A DNA stretch of 64,000 nt, taken from Dolomitihabitans soli (GTDB taxonomy: Bacteria > Actinomycetota > Actinomycetes > Streptosporangiales > Streptosporangiaceae). The notes under the pieces were generated by a model, which did no database searches, was not told where the DNA came from, and saw only the letters and a list, made by a program, of their open reading frames with translations. The DNA lies in the NCBI RefSeq assembly GCF_022213955.1, contig NZ_JAKNTW010000019.1:248001-312000 (forward strand), read 5' to 3'. The number at the start of each line of letters is the position of its first letter. The first letter of the stretch is position 1. A program made the position numbers and the translations under genes. Positions 42,934-52,138 of the stretch are shown one piece after another.

Positions 42934-44343
42934 ATGCGAAGCGAGTTCAGGCTCCCCGACGTCGGGGAAGGGCTCACCGAAGCCGAGATCGTCCGCTGGC
43001 ACGTCAAGGTCGGCGACTCGGTCAAGGTGAACCAGACGATCGTCGAGATCGAGACCGCCAAGGCCATTGTCGAACTGCCGTGCCCGTTCGAGGGCGTGGT
43101 GGCCGGTCTGATGGTGGACGAGGGCCAGACCGTCGACGTCGGCACCCCCATCATCGCCGTGGACACCGAGGAGGAGGCTCCGCCGGGGCCGGCTGACGAC
43201 GGGCGCGCGGCGCGGGCCGAGGACCTGGTGCCCACCCCACCGGCCGAAGGCGCCGTCGAACCCGGCGTCCACGGCAGCCCCGCCCCCAAGGAGCAACGCC
43301 AGCCGGTGCTGGTCGGCTACGGCGTCAAGATGGACGCCACCAAACGCCGCCCCCGCAAACCCGCCCAGCAGCCGCCGGCGGGGAACCACGCCCCTGAGCC
43401 TCGCCCGTCCCAGGTGATCCCGTCCCAGGCGAGCCCGCCTCTGACAGCCGGAGAAACCCACGTCGCCGAGCGGGGCACACGGGCGGACGTGCTGGCCAAG
43501 CCCCCGGTCCGCAAGCTCGCCAAGGACCTGGGCGTCGACCTCACCGCCCTCACCGGCACCGGTCCGCACGGCACGATCACCAGGGACGACGTCCACGCCG
43601 CCGCCGACCAGCCCCCGCCCGCCGTACGGCCCGCCGTACGAGGCCAGGAGGAACGCGTCCCGATCAAGGGAGTACGGCGCGCCACCGCGCAGGCGATGGT
43701 GGCCTCCGCCTTCACCGCTCCGCATGTCACCGAGTTCCTCCAGGTGGACGTGACCGAGACCGTACAGGCGGTACGGCGGCTCCGGGCGATGCCCGACTAC
43801 GCCGAGATCAAGGTCTCCCCCCTGCTGCTGCTCGCCAAGGCGCTGCTGGTCGCCGCCCGCAGATATCCGATGGCCAACTCCACCTGGGACGAGGAGGCCC
43901 AGGAGATCGTGGTCAAGCACTACGTGAACCTTGGCATCGCGGCCGCCACCCCGCGCGGGCTGCTCGTGCCCAACATCAAGAACGCCGACTCCCTCTCGCT
44001 CCGAGACCTGGCCCAAGCCTTGGCCGCGCTCGCCGAGACCGCCAGGGCGGGCAAGACGCAGCCGGCTGACATGGCGGGCGGCACGATCACGATCACCAAC
44101 GTGGGCGTGTTCGGCGTCGACACGGGCACCCCGATCATCAACCCCGGCGAGGTGGCGATCCTCGCCCTCGGCCAGATCAGGGACCTGCCCTGGGTGGTGG
44201 ACGGCCAGGTCGTGCCGCGCAGCGTGTGCACGCTCGCACTGTCCTTCGACCACCGCGTCATCGACGGCGAGCTGGGGTCGCTGCTGCTCCGCGACGTCGG
44301 GGCCATGCTGGAGGACCCGCTGCGCACCCTCGCCTGGAGCTGA
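42934..44343 (+). CDS. Dihydrolipoamide acyltransferase (E2)
   Basis: A 469-residue E2 with a single N-terminal lipoyl domain (residues 1-75; the lipoylated lysine is Lys43 in VEIETAKAIVEL), a long Pro/Ala-rich linker, a peripheral-subunit-binding domain (about 190-225: PPVRKLAKDLGVDLTALTGT) and a C-terminal catalytic acyltransferase domain ending in the SFDHRVIDG motif, with the catalytic His and Asp. It takes the acyl group from E1 and gives it to CoA. The start at ATG 42934 lies 11 bases after E1-beta with a purine-rich GAGAGGTGGG. One lipoyl domain is typical of branched-chain or actinobacterial pyruvate complexes. A strong terminator follows. Confidence 0.94.
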   Translation: MRSEFRLPDVGEGLTEAEIVRWHVKVGDSVKVNQTIVEIETAKAIVELPCPFEGVVAGLMVDEGQTVDVGTPIIAVDTEEEAPPGPADDGRAARAEDLVPTPPAEGAVEPGVHGSPAPKEQRQPVLVGYGVKMDATKRRPRKPAQQPPAGNHAPEPRPSQVIPSQASPPLTAGETHVAERGTRADVLAKPPVRKLAKDLGVDLTALTGTGPHGTITRDDVHAAADQPPPAVRPAVRGQEERVPIKGVRRATAQAMVASAFTAPHVTEFLQVDVTETVQAVRRLRAMPDYAEIKVSPLLLLAKALLVAARRYPMANSTWDEEAQEIVVKHYVNLGIAAATPRGLLVPNIKNADSLSLRDLAQALAALAETARAGKTQPADMAGGTITITNVGVFGVDTGTPIINPGEVAILALGQIRDLPWVVDGQVVPRSVCTLALSFDHRVIDGELGSLLLRDVGAMLEDPLRTLAWS

Positions 44344-44351
44344 CCCAGGGC

Positions 44352-44391
44352 CGCGACCGCCTCCGCCCGTCCGGGGGCGGAGGCGGTCGCG
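44352..44391 (+). terminator. Strong terminator after the 2-oxoacid dehydrogenase operon
   Basis: Perfect 17-bp arms (CGCGACCGCCTCCGCCC and its complement) with a six-base loop, nine bases after the E2 stop. There is no T-run, as is common in high-GC actinomycetes. Confidence 0.85.
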
Positions 44392-44489
44392 TAAGGTGCG
44401 GGGCGTACGCCGGGAGGTCGGGTTCGGCTCTCCGGACTACGCTCGATGACCGCGCCAAGGGCCGGTCCGCGCTGAGAGAAGGAGAGCGG

Positions 44490-44783
44490 ATGCTCCGCCA
44501 CGTGGTGCTGTTCACCTGGACCGATGACTCGACCGAGGAGCAGCGGGCCGAGGTCGCGACCCGCCTGCGGGAGCTGCCCGGGGCCATCGCCCAGATCAGG
44601 GACTACCGCATCGGCGCCGACGCGGGCATCAACGACGGCAACTACCACTTCGCCGTCGTGGCCGACTTCGACTCCGTCGACGACTACCTGGTCTACCGCG
44701 ACCACCCGCTCCACCAGGCCGTGATCGCCGAGACCATCAAGCCGATCGTCGCGGGCCGCGCCGCCGTCCAGTACACCCTCTGA
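44490..44783 (+). CDS. Dabb-family stress-responsive alpha/beta-barrel protein
   Basis: A 97-residue dimeric alpha/beta-barrel (Dabb) protein. It begins MLRHVVLFTWTDDSTEEQ, continues with a helix RAEVATRLRELPGAIAQIRD, and has the N-Y-H-F-A-V-V-A-D-F-D-S-V-D-D-Y-L-V-Y family strand followed by HPLHQAVIAETIKPIVAGR. The histidine near the start and the H-P-x-H motif are conserved in the family; members include stress proteins and polyketide cyclases, and the substrate is unknown. A GGAGAG element precedes ATG 44490. It stands alone behind the operon terminator. Confidence 0.9.
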   Translation: MLRHVVLFTWTDDSTEEQRAEVATRLRELPGAIAQIRDYRIGADAGINDGNYHFAVVADFDSVDDYLVYRDHPLHQAVIAETIKPIVAGRAAVQYTL

Positions 44784-44825
44784 CGGTCGGGAATCGGCCG
44801 GTCGGGATCGCCTGCGGGCTTTGCT

Positions 44826-45158
44826 TTAGTCGCAGTGCTCCATGGGTGAGATGTACCACAGATTCGTGGAACTCGTGTCGCCACCATAAACGCCGCCCCA
44901 CGAGATGCATTGCCCCGGAGCGTTAACCTTCACCGGGCCGGCGTAGTACTTGTAGTCATCGTATTCCGTACGCGATGTTCCGCCTGCGGGCCGGATGTAG
45001 GCCCCGACGTTTACATCGTCTGTCGTGTCTTTCCAGGTGACCACACAGTTGGTCGTGCCGTTGTACATCAGATAGACGACGGCTTTGCCGAGATCTTTCT
45101 TGTCGATCACGTGGTAAGAGCCGACGCCGCATGCCGCGACCGGCGACGACGCCGCCAT
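44826..45158 (-). CDS. SapA-like small protein, signal peptide not visible
   Basis: A 110-residue frame whose body resembles the spore-associated protein A family as I remember it: A-C-G-x-G-Y/S-x-V-I-D near the start, then TTNCVVTWKDT, YYAGPVKVNAPGQCISWGG and a terminal cysteine (MEHCD), giving four cysteines that could form two disulfides. Such proteins are normally secreted, but the frame starts MAASSPVAACG with no hydrophobic signal, and extending it upstream gives a short ILVAASAPTTPSPATSAA stretch with no start codon before a stop. Either the 5' end has decayed or an unusual start is used. Composition is markedly lower in GC than the flanks, suggesting transfer. Confidence 0.55.
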   Translation of the reverse strand: MAASSPVAACGVGSYHVIDKKDLGKAVVYLMYNGTTNCVVTWKDTTDDVNVGAYIRPAGGTSRTEYDDYKYYAGPVKVNAPGQCISWGGVYGGDTSSTNLWYISPMEHCD

Positions 45159-45336
45159 CGCGGCTGAGGTGGCCGGCGACGGTGTCGTCGGCGCCGATGC
45201 GGCAACCAGGATCGATCTGTCAGGCCGACACGGCGATCAGCCGAACGTGTGGCGATCAAGCCACATCATCGAGTGACCCGTCGATCAACTTCGGGCTCCG
45301 CGCACCCCCTACGATGCGGGGATGCGGGAGGAGCCG

Positions 45337-48123
45337 ATGGAATTCCGGATTCTGGGTCCTCTGGAGGCGGTCGTCGACGGTCGCCCGGTCGGTCTGGGCG
45401 GGGTGCGGCCCAGGTTGCTGCTGGCGACCCTGCTGCTGTCGCCCGGGCGGCGGGTGCCGCTGGACGGCCTGATCGAGTCGGTGTGGGGGGCGGAGCCGCC
45501 GGGTTCGGCGCGGACGCAGCTCTCCATCCACGTCTCCGCGTTGCGCAGGGCCCTCGGCAACGCGGACGTGATCGAGACCGTCGACAGCGGCTACCGGATC
45601 CGGGCGGAGAACGCGCGGATCGACGTGCTGACCGCCGAACGGCGCCTGGCACGGGCCGAGGAGGAGGTCGCGGCCGGCCGTACCGAGGAGGCGGTCGCGG
45701 TGCTGGAGGAGGCGCTCGCCCTGTGGCGCGGGCCGGTGCTCGCGGGGCTGGACAGCGCGGTCATCGCCGACGGGGCGCGGCGGCTTGAGGAACTGCGGCT
45801 GGCCGCCGCCGAGGAGTGGGCGGAGCTGAAACTGGCCCTGGGGCAGCATCGTGAGCTGGTCGGCGATCTGACGAGCCTGCTCGCCGAGCAGCCGTTCAGG
45901 GAACGGCTGCGCGCCGCCCTGATGCTCGCGCTGTCCCGATCGGGCCGCCAGGCCGACGCGCTGGAGGTCTACCGCGAAGGCCGGGTCCTGCTGGTCGACG
46001 AGCTGGGCCAGGAGCCCGGCCCCGAGCTGCGCGAGCTGGAACAGGCGATCCTGCGTGAGGATCCCTCGCTCGGCCTGCCCTCCCCGGAGCCCCGGCACGG
46101 CGATATGGCGGCGATGGTCCCGGCGGAGCTGCCCGGCGACGTGGGCACGTTCACCGGGCGGGACGAGGAGATCGAGCGGCTGTGCGAGCTGCTGGCCGGA
46201 AAGGGGAGCCACGGCGGCCGGGTGGCCATCGCCGGGCCGGGCGGCATCGGCAAGTCGGCGCTGGCCATCCACGTCGCCCACCGGATGGCCGCGGACTTCC
46301 CCGACGGCCAGCTGTACGTGAACCTCGCCGGCGCCACCCCCGACGCGACCCCCGCCAAACCGGGTGACGTCCTGGCGAGGTTCCTGAGGTCGCTGGGATT
46401 GTCCGCCGCCGTGCCCGCCGACGATGACGAGGCGGCGGCCAGGTTCCGTTCGCTCACCAACGGCAAGCGGCTGCTGGTGGTCCTCGACGACGCGGTGGAC
46501 GCGGCGCAGGTGCGCCCCCTGCTGCCGGGCAGCGCGACCTGCGCCGTGCTGATCACCAGCCGGCCGGTGCTCGGCCACCTCGACGGCATCATCCACCAGC
46601 GGCTCGACGTGCTCCCGGAAGACGACGCGATCGAGTTGCTCAGCAGGATCGCGGGCGGGCGGAGGGAGGGCGTGGCCGAGGTCGCGGCGCTGTGCGGCGG
46701 GTTACCGCTCGCCCTGGGCATCGCCGGAGCCCGGTTGAACGCCCGGCCCGACTGGACGATGAGGACCATGGCCGACCGGCTGGCCGTCCAGCAGCGCCGG
46801 CTCGCCGAGCTGGAGGTCGACGACCAGGCGGTGCGCGCCACCTTCATGGTCAGCTACCAGAGTCTCGACAGTCCCGAGGTCGCCAGGATGTTCCGCCTGC
46901 TCGGCCTGCTCAACGGCCCCGACACCGGGCTCTTCGCCGCGGCTGCGCTCGCCGGGCTGCCGGAGGGGACGGCGGCGGGGCTCCTCGACCGGCTCGTGGA
47001 GAGCCAGCTCGTGGAGGAGCACGTGCCAGGTCGTTACCGCCTGCACGACCTGCTCTGCCTGTTCGCCAGGGAGCGTGCGGGCGCCGAGGAGTCGGCGCGG
47101 TCGCGTAAGCAGGCGGTGGAGCGCGTCCTGTGGCGCTATCTCCACCTGGCGCGTACGGCGGTGCTCGCCGCCACCCCGGGAGACTGGAGGGTCCGGCTCG
47201 GTCCCGAGGTGCCGGCGGGCGCCGCCGGCCCGGTGCCCCACACAGGCCAGGGCGACACGTGGATCCAGACCGAGACGGAGAACCTCATCCACGCGGCCCG
47301 CCAGGCCGTCGACAGCGACCATCCCGGCATCGCCGTCGGACTGACGGGTGCGCTGAACACCTCGCTGGAGCAACGTGCCAGGTGGCAGGAGCAACGCGCG
47401 CTCGGCGAGCTGACGCTGCGGGCCGCCGACCGTACCGGTGATCCCGTTCATCATGGTCTGGGTCACAACGACATCGCGTGGGTCTACTTCGCGATCAGCC
47501 GGTTGCCGGAGGCGCTCGTCCACTTCGACAAGGCGCTGGAGATGTGGCGCTCGGCGGGCACCGGAGCGGGGGTGGCTCTGGCACTGCAGGGCAGGGGAGC
47601 GGCGCTGCGGGCGCTGGGACGACTGGAGGAGTCGCTGGAGAGCCTGGCCGAGGCCCGCGCCGTGTGCGCCGCGCAGGGGGACCGGCGGCGGGAGGCCGCC
47701 TGCATGACGAGCACCGGGCTCACCTACGGCAGGCTGGGGAGGTACGCGGAGGCGGTCGCCGCGCACCGGGCCGCGGTGGAGCTCGCGAGGCGGACGACGA
47801 CCTCGTGGCTCACCGAGATCATGTCGCTGGGCAACCTCGGCAATGCCCACCGGGTCGCGGGCGACCCCGAGCAGGCGGTCGTGGTGTTCGAGGAGGTTCT
47901 GCGCGAGGGCCGGGCACGGCACTACGCCGGCACCTACTGGGAGGCCGAGCACCTGTGGGGGCTGGGCCGGGCGCTGCACGACCTGGGGCGGGACGGGCGC
48001 GCGTCCTGGCGGCACTCGGCGGCGATCCTGCGGGAGCTCGGACTGATCACCGCGGAGGAGTGCCGGGTGATTGAGGACAGCCGCGAACCCACCACTCCGG
48101 AGGTCATATCCCATCAGCTGTGA
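45337..48123 (+). CDS. AfsR/SARP-family regulator with NB-ARC and TPR domains
   Basis: A 928-residue regulator. The N-terminal OmpR-type winged helix (MEFRILGPLEAVVDGRPVGL, RTQLSIHVSALRRALG) and bacterial transcriptional activation domain occupy about 1-245. An NB-ARC/STAND ATPase (about 270-560) follows, with P-loop GPGGIGKSALAIHVA, kinase-2-like LLVVLDDAVDA and LCGGLPLALGIAGARL. The rest is TPR repeats (about 650-920). This is the AfsR layout, controlling secondary metabolism or development after signal-driven oligomerisation. ATG 45337 is preferred over 45322 because GGGAGGAG precedes it. The stop overlaps a second, shorter SARP gene by four bases, so the two are one operon. No biosynthetic cluster is visible in the window. 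Confidence 0.92.
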   Translation: MEFRILGPLEAVVDGRPVGLGGVRPRLLLATLLLSPGRRVPLDGLIESVWGAEPPGSARTQLSIHVSALRRALGNADVIETVDSGYRIRAENARIDVLTAERRLARAEEEVAAGRTEEAVAVLEEALALWRGPVLAGLDSAVIADGARRLEELRLAAAEEWAELKLALGQHRELVGDLTSLLAEQPFRERLRAALMLALSRSGRQADALEVYREGRVLLVDELGQEPGPELRELEQAILREDPSLGLPSPEPRHGDMAAMVPAELPGDVGTFTGRDEEIERLCELLAGKGSHGGRVAIAGPGGIGKSALAIHVAHRMAADFPDGQLYVNLAGATPDATPAKPGDVLARFLRSLGLSAAVPADDDEAAARFRSLTNGKRLLVVLDDAVDAAQVRPLLPGSATCAVLITSRPVLGHLDGIIHQRLDVLPEDDAIELLSRIAGGRREGVAEVAALCGGLPLALGIAGARLNARPDWTMRTMADRLAVQQRRLAELEVDDQAVRATFMVSYQSLDSPEVARMFRLLGLLNGPDTGLFAAAALAGLPEGTAAGLLDRLVESQLVEEHVPGRYRLHDLLCLFARERAGAEESARSRKQAVERVLWRYLHLARTAVLAATPGDWRVRLGPEVPAGAAGPVPHTGQGDTWIQTETENLIHAARQAVDSDHPGIAVGLTGALNTSLEQRARWQEQRALGELTLRAADRTGDPVHHGLGHNDIAWVYFAISRLPEALVHFDKALEMWRSAGTGAGVALALQGRGAALRALGRLEESLESLAEARAVCAAQGDRRREAACMTSTGLTYGRLGRYAEAVAAHRAAVELARRTTTSWLTEIMSLGNLGNAHRVAGDPEQAVVVFEEVLREGRARHYAGTYWEAEHLWGLGRALHDLGRDGRASWRHSAAILRELGLITAEECRVIEDSREPTTPEVISHQL

Positions 48124-49895
48124 GGGTGCCGGATATCGGCGACTCTTTTACAGTGCGTTTCATGACGTACGGGGACACGAGGCACGTCGACATCCGAATT
48201 CTAGGGCCGCTGGTGGCCGCCGCCGGGGGGCGGCCGGTCAACCTCGGCGGACCATGTCCACAGCTGCTGCTGGCCGCGCTCCTGCTGGACGCCGGCCGGG
48301 CCGTTCCGGTGGAGCGGCTGACCGAGGCGATGTGGAACGAGGAACCGCCCAGGTCGGCACGTTCACAGATCTCCATCCACGTCTGGGCGCTCCGCAAGGC
48401 GTTCAAGGAGGCGGGCTGCACGGCAGAGGTGATCGAGACGGTCAGCGGCGGCTACCGCGTGCGGTCGCAGGCCGTACGGCTGGATCTGGAGGAGGTGAAG
48501 CGCAAGGTCGGGCTGGCCCGTGAGACGACGGGGGAGCGGGCGGCGGGGTTGCTGCGCGAGGCGCTGGCGTTGTGGGGCGGCCCGGTGCTCGCCGGGCTGG
48601 ACAGCCCGATCGTCGCCGCGCGGGCCCGGCTGATCGAGGAGCTGCGGCTCACGGCGGCCGAGGAGTGGATGGACCTGGAGCTCTCCCGGGGCCGGCACCG
48701 CGAGCTGATCGGCGAGCTGGACGTCCTGGTGACCGAGCACCCGCTGAACGAACGGCTGCGCGAGGGGCTGATGCTGGCCCTGTCCCGGTCCGGCAGGTAC
48801 GGCGAGGCGCTGGAGGTCTACCGGGAGGGACACCGGGTCCTCGTCGAGGAGCACGGGCTGGACCCGGGCAGAGGTCTGCGCGATCTGTACGACACGATCC
48901 TGCTCGCCCGCGCGCCCGCGCAGCTGCCGCCGGCCGCCTGGGCGTTCACCGGCCGAGCCGCCGAGCTGGAGCTGATGGACACGCTGCTCGGTCAGCGCGG
49001 CCGCCATCTCCGGATGGGGGTGATCAGCGGCATGGCGGGGGTCGGGAAGTCGGCGCTGGCCCTGCACTGGGCGCACCGGGTGGCCGACAGGTTCCCCGAC
49101 GGTCAGCTGTTCGCCGATCTCCGGGGATATGACCCGGACGCCGATCCGGTGCCCGCCGCGCTGATCCTGGCCCGGTTCCTGCGCGCGCTGGGCATCGCGG
49201 ACGAGCTGATTCCCGACGGCGGCGAGGAGCGCGCGCTGCTCTTCCGCAGCACGCTGCGCGAACGCCGGGTGCTGATCGTGCTGGACAACGCGGCGTCCTC
49301 GGCGCAGGTGCGCGCGCTGCTGCCGGGGTCCGAGGGCTGCTGCGTGATCGTGACGTCCAGGCGGCGGCTGCAGGGTCTGGTGGCGGGGATGGGCGCGTGC
49401 GCCGTGCCGCTGGACGTGCTGCCGGTCTCGGAGGCGGCGCAGCTCGTCGCGCGGATCGCCGGGGTGACCGACGACGCGGCGGGAACCTTGCGGCTGGCCG
49501 CGCTGTGCGACGGGCTGCCGCTCGGCCTGCGGATCGCCGCCGCCCGGCTGGTGACCCGCCCGGAGTGGACCCTGGGCGACCTGGCCGTACGGCTGGCCGA
49601 CGACCGGCTGGACCAGCTGGGTGAGGTGCGTGCCGGGTTCGAGCTGTCCTACCGTGATCTCTCCAGCGACGCGGCGCACGCGTTCAGGAAGCTGGCCGAG
49701 TCGCCGGAGCGCATCTCGGCGCAGTGGCTCGCCGGGCTGCTCGACACCTCGGCGAGCCGTACCGAGGAGCTGGTCGACGAACTGGTCGACGCCCAGCTCC
49801 TCCGGCCCTCCCTGCGGGCGTCGTACCGGTTGCAGGGGCTGGTCCGGTTGTACGCCGGGGAGCGTGCCCGGGCGGAGGAGGCCATCCCGGTGTGA
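48120..49895 (+). CDS. SARP-family regulator with NB-ARC domain, no TPR tail
   Basis: A 591-residue paralogue of the preceding gene. It has the same winged helix (VDIRILGPLVAAAGGRPVNL, RSQISIHVWALRKAFK), activation domain and NB-ARC module (P-loop GMAGVGKSALALHWA, VLIVLDNAASSAQ, LCDGLPLGLRIAAARL), and ends just after the winged-helix part of the ATPase (RLQGLVRLYAGERARAEEAI). The whole TPR sensor half is absent, so it may be constitutively active or act as a partner of the longer protein. GTG 48120 overlaps the upstream stop; ATG 48162 lies nearer to the conserved start but has no ribosome-binding site. A tandem duplication with loss of the tail is the simplest history. Confidence 0.88.
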   Translation: MRVPDIGDSFTVRFMTYGDTRHVDIRILGPLVAAAGGRPVNLGGPCPQLLLAALLLDAGRAVPVERLTEAMWNEEPPRSARSQISIHVWALRKAFKEAGCTAEVIETVSGGYRVRSQAVRLDLEEVKRKVGLARETTGERAAGLLREALALWGGPVLAGLDSPIVAARARLIEELRLTAAEEWMDLELSRGRHRELIGELDVLVTEHPLNERLREGLMLALSRSGRYGEALEVYREGHRVLVEEHGLDPGRGLRDLYDTILLARAPAQLPPAAWAFTGRAAELELMDTLLGQRGRHLRMGVISGMAGVGKSALALHWAHRVADRFPDGQLFADLRGYDPDADPVPAALILARFLRALGIADELIPDGGEERALLFRSTLRERRVLIVLDNAASSAQVRALLPGSEGCCVIVTSRRRLQGLVAGMGACAVPLDVLPVSEAAQLVARIAGVTDDAAGTLRLAALCDGLPLGLRIAAARLVTRPEWTLGDLAVRLADDRLDQLGEVRAGFELSYRDLSSDAAHAFRKLAESPERISAQWLAGLLDTSASRTEELVDELVDAQLLRPSLRASYRLQGLVRLYAGERARAEEAIPV

Positions 49896-49923
49896 GCGGT
49901 CTGAGCGGGCGGGTTCTCACACC
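49889..49923. terminator. Hairpin at convergent gene ends
   Basis: GGTGTGAG (49889-49896) pairs with CTCACACC (49916-49923) around a 19-base loop. The arms overlap the last codons of the second SARP gene and the stop of the convergent DUF6458-type gene. Candidate bidirectional terminator. Confidence 0.6.
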
Positions 49924-50141
49924 TCGGGAGGGTGGTTCTCGCGATGCATCAGCCGATCGTCGGAGGTGGCTCCCCTGCGTGGTGCCAGCACGAGGCTGAG
50001 CACCACGCCCGCGCCGCCGACGATCATGAAGATCAGCCCGATCGTGTCGATGCTGATGTCGTCGCCGAGCACGTTGTCGGCGATCGCGAACTTCAGGATC
50101 GCACCAAGGGTGAGGAAGAAAATGCTGACCCCGACACCCAT
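49917..50141 (-). CDS. DUF6458-type small membrane protein
   Basis: A 74-residue protein with two hydrophobic spans: GVGVSIFFLTLGAILKFAIA at the start and TIGLIFMIVGGAGVVLSLVL, joined by a short acidic loop (DNVLGDDISID), then a basic, histidine-rich tail. This matches a small two-span family common in actinobacteria that I recall as DUF6458. Its function is unknown. ATG 50141 follows GGAGG at ideal spacing; the longer frame is unlikely. Confidence 0.8.
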   Translation of the reverse strand: MGVGVSIFFLTLGAILKFAIADNVLGDDISIDTIGLIFMIVGGAGVVLSLVLAPRRGATSDDRLMHRENHPPEV

Positions 50142-50215
50142 CACGGCCTCCGAACGGTAAAGAGAACATCCGCACACCGTCATACCCGGCTTGGCCGTGC
50201 GGAATCGATCAGCTC

Positions 50216-52027
50216 CTAGAAGGCCTCGTCGGGGATTTCCATGATGCCGAGCCCGGTGGCGGTCAGGATCTGGCGCTCGGCGGTGAGGCGGGGGAGTACG
50301 GTCTGGGCGAAGAAGGCGGCGCCCGCGACCTTGCCGGTGTAGAACGCCTGGTCCTCGCCACCGTCGGCGAGGGCGGTCAGGGCCACCTCCGCCTGGCGGA
50401 GCAGCAGCCAGCCGATCACCAGGTCGCCGAGGGCGAGCAGCAGCCTGGTCGTGTTGAGGCCGACCTTGTAGACCTCGCGGGAGTCCTCCAGCGCGCCGAT
50501 CGCCCAGCCCGCCATGGTGTCACCCATGGTCTTGACCTCGGCGGCGGCCTCGGTGAGCAGCTTGCGCTCCTCCTTCAGGCGGCCGTTGCCCGCCTCGGAG
50601 CCGGCGAAGGCGGTGATCTCGGCGATCAGCGAGCCGATGGCCGCGCCCTCGTTCCGCAGGATCTTGCGGAAGAACAGGTCGAGGCCCTGGATCGCGGTGG
50701 TCCCCTCGTACAGGGAGTCGATCTTGGCGTCCCTGATGTACTGCTCGATCGGGTAGTCCTGCAGGTAGCCGGAGCCGCCGAGGGTCTGCAGCGAGCGGGA
50801 CAGCATCTCGTAGGACCGCTCGGACCCGACGCCCTTGACGAGGGGAAGCAGCAGGTCGTTCATCGCCTCGGCGGCCGCGTCGTCCGGGTTCATCTGGACC
50901 GCGTCCTGGAAGGTCGCCGTGTAGCACACGAGCGCGCGCATGCCCTCCGCGTACGTCTTCTGCAGCATGAGCTCGCGGCGTACGTCGGGGTGGTCGATGA
51001 TGGTGACCCGCGGTGCCGCCTTGTCGGCCATCCTGGCCAGGTCCGCGCCCTGCCTGCGCTCCTTGGCGTAGGCCAGCGCGTTGAGGTAGCCGGTCGAGAG
51101 GGTGGCGATGGCCTTGGTGCCGACCATCATCCGGGCGTGCTCGATGATCATGAACATCTGCCGGATCCCCTGGTGGACGTCGCCGACCAGGGTGCCGATC
51201 GCGGGATGCCGGTCGCCGAAGGTGAGCTCGCAGGTCGTGGAGACCTTCAGACCCATCTTCTTCTCGACGTTGGTCACATAGACGCCGTTGCGCTCGCCGA
51301 GCTCGCCGGTCTCCAGGTCCACGTGGAACTTCGGCACCAGGAACATCGACAGTCCCTTGGTGCCGGGGCCGGCGCCGTCACGGCGGGCGAGCACCAGGTG
51401 GAAGATGTTCTCGCTCATGTCGTGCTCGGCGCTGGTGATGAAGCGCTTGACGCCCTCGATGAGCCAGGTGCCGTCGGGCTGCTCGATCGCCCTGGCCCGG
51501 CCCGCTCCGACGTCGGAGCCGGCGTCGGGCTCGGTCAGCACCATCGTGGCGCCCCAGTTGCGCTCGATGGCCAGCTCGGCGAAACGCTTCTGCGCGGGAG
51601 TGCCGACCTGCCACAGGGTGTGGGCGAAGCTGGGGCCCGCGCCGTACATGTAGAGCCCGGGGTTGGCGCCGAGCACCAGCTCGGCGGCCGACCAGGCGAG
51701 GCTGCTCGGGATGCCGGGGCCGCCGAGTTCCTGGGGGAGGTGGAGGTTGATCCAGCCGCCGTCGACGAGCGCCTGGTACGACGCCTTGACCGAGGCGGAC
51801 ATTGTGACGGAGCCGGTGGCCGGGTCGAAGACGGGCGGGTTGCGGTCGCCCTCCTCGAACGAGTCGGCGACGATGCCCGTGGCCAGGCGGTTCACCTCGT
51901 CGAGGATGCTCCGCGCGGTGTCCTCGTCCAGATCCGCGTAGGGCCCGGTGCCGAGGATCTCCTGGCGGCCGAACACCTCGAAGAGGTTGAACTCCAAGTC
52001 GCGCACATTGCTCTGGAAGTGGCCCAT
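50216..52027 (-). CDS. Acyl-CoA dehydrogenase, long (FadE-like) form
   Basis: A 603-residue flavoprotein. The N-terminal helical and beta domains contain [14 protein letters not shown], the flavin-binding stretch [15 protein letters not shown] and a [15 protein letters not shown] strand. The C-terminal helical domain holds [20 protein letters not shown] and the catalytic-base glutamate in [14 protein letters not shown]. An extra C-terminal helical domain (about 470-603) distinguishes this long form, seen in fatty acid beta-oxidation enzymes of actinobacteria. It oxidises acyl-CoA to enoyl-CoA, passing electrons to ETF. ATG 52027 starts directly on the conserved [20 protein letters not shown]. 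The upstream TACTGGTGAGTA element suggests TetR/FadR-type control. Confidence 0.94.
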   Translation of the reverse strand: MGHFQSNVRDLEFNLFEVFGRQEILGTGPYADLDEDTARSILDEVNRLATGIVADSFEEGDRNPPVFDPATGSVTMSASVKASYQALVDGGWINLHLPQELGGPGIPSSLAWSAAELVLGANPGLYMYGAGPSFAHTLWQVGTPAQKRFAELAIERNWGATMVLTEPDAGSDVGAGRARAIEQPDGTWLIEGVKRFITSAEHDMSENIFHLVLARRDGAGPGTKGLSMFLVPKFHVDLETGELGERNGVYVTNVEKKMGLKVSTTCELTFGDRHPAIGTLVGDVHQGIRQMFMIIEHARMMVGTKAIATLSTGYLNALAYAKERRQGADLARMADKAAPRVTIIDHPDVRRELMLQKTYAEGMRALVCYTATFQDAVQMNPDDAAAEAMNDLLLPLVKGVGSERSYEMLSRSLQTLGGSGYLQDYPIEQYIRDAKIDSLYEGTTAIQGLDLFFRKILRNEGAAIGSLIAEITAFAGSEAGNGRLKEERKLLTEAAAEVKTMGDTMAGWAIGALEDSREVYKVGLNTTRLLLALGDLVIGWLLLRQAEVALTALADGGEDQAFYTGKVAGAAFFAQTVLPRLTAERQILTATGLGIMEIPDEAF

Positions 52028-52059
52028 GGCCTGTCAACTCCTCGCACCCCGGGGGAACC

Positions 52060-52071
52060 TACTGGTGAGTA
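52060..52071. promoter_or_regulatory. Putative operator between acyl-CoA dehydrogenase and methyltransferase genes
   Basis: TACTGGTGAGTA, an interrupted palindrome (TACT-N4-AGTA), lies 33 bases upstream of the dehydrogenase start and is followed by a second TTACTGG element. It resembles sites of TetR-type fatty-acid regulators as I recall them. No regulator gene is adjacent. Confidence 0.35.
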
Positions 52072-52138
52072 ACCTTACTGGCTATGCTACCCGCCGGTAA
52101 CCCCGCCAGGAACCCTGGAACCGGGGTATTCCGGAGAG

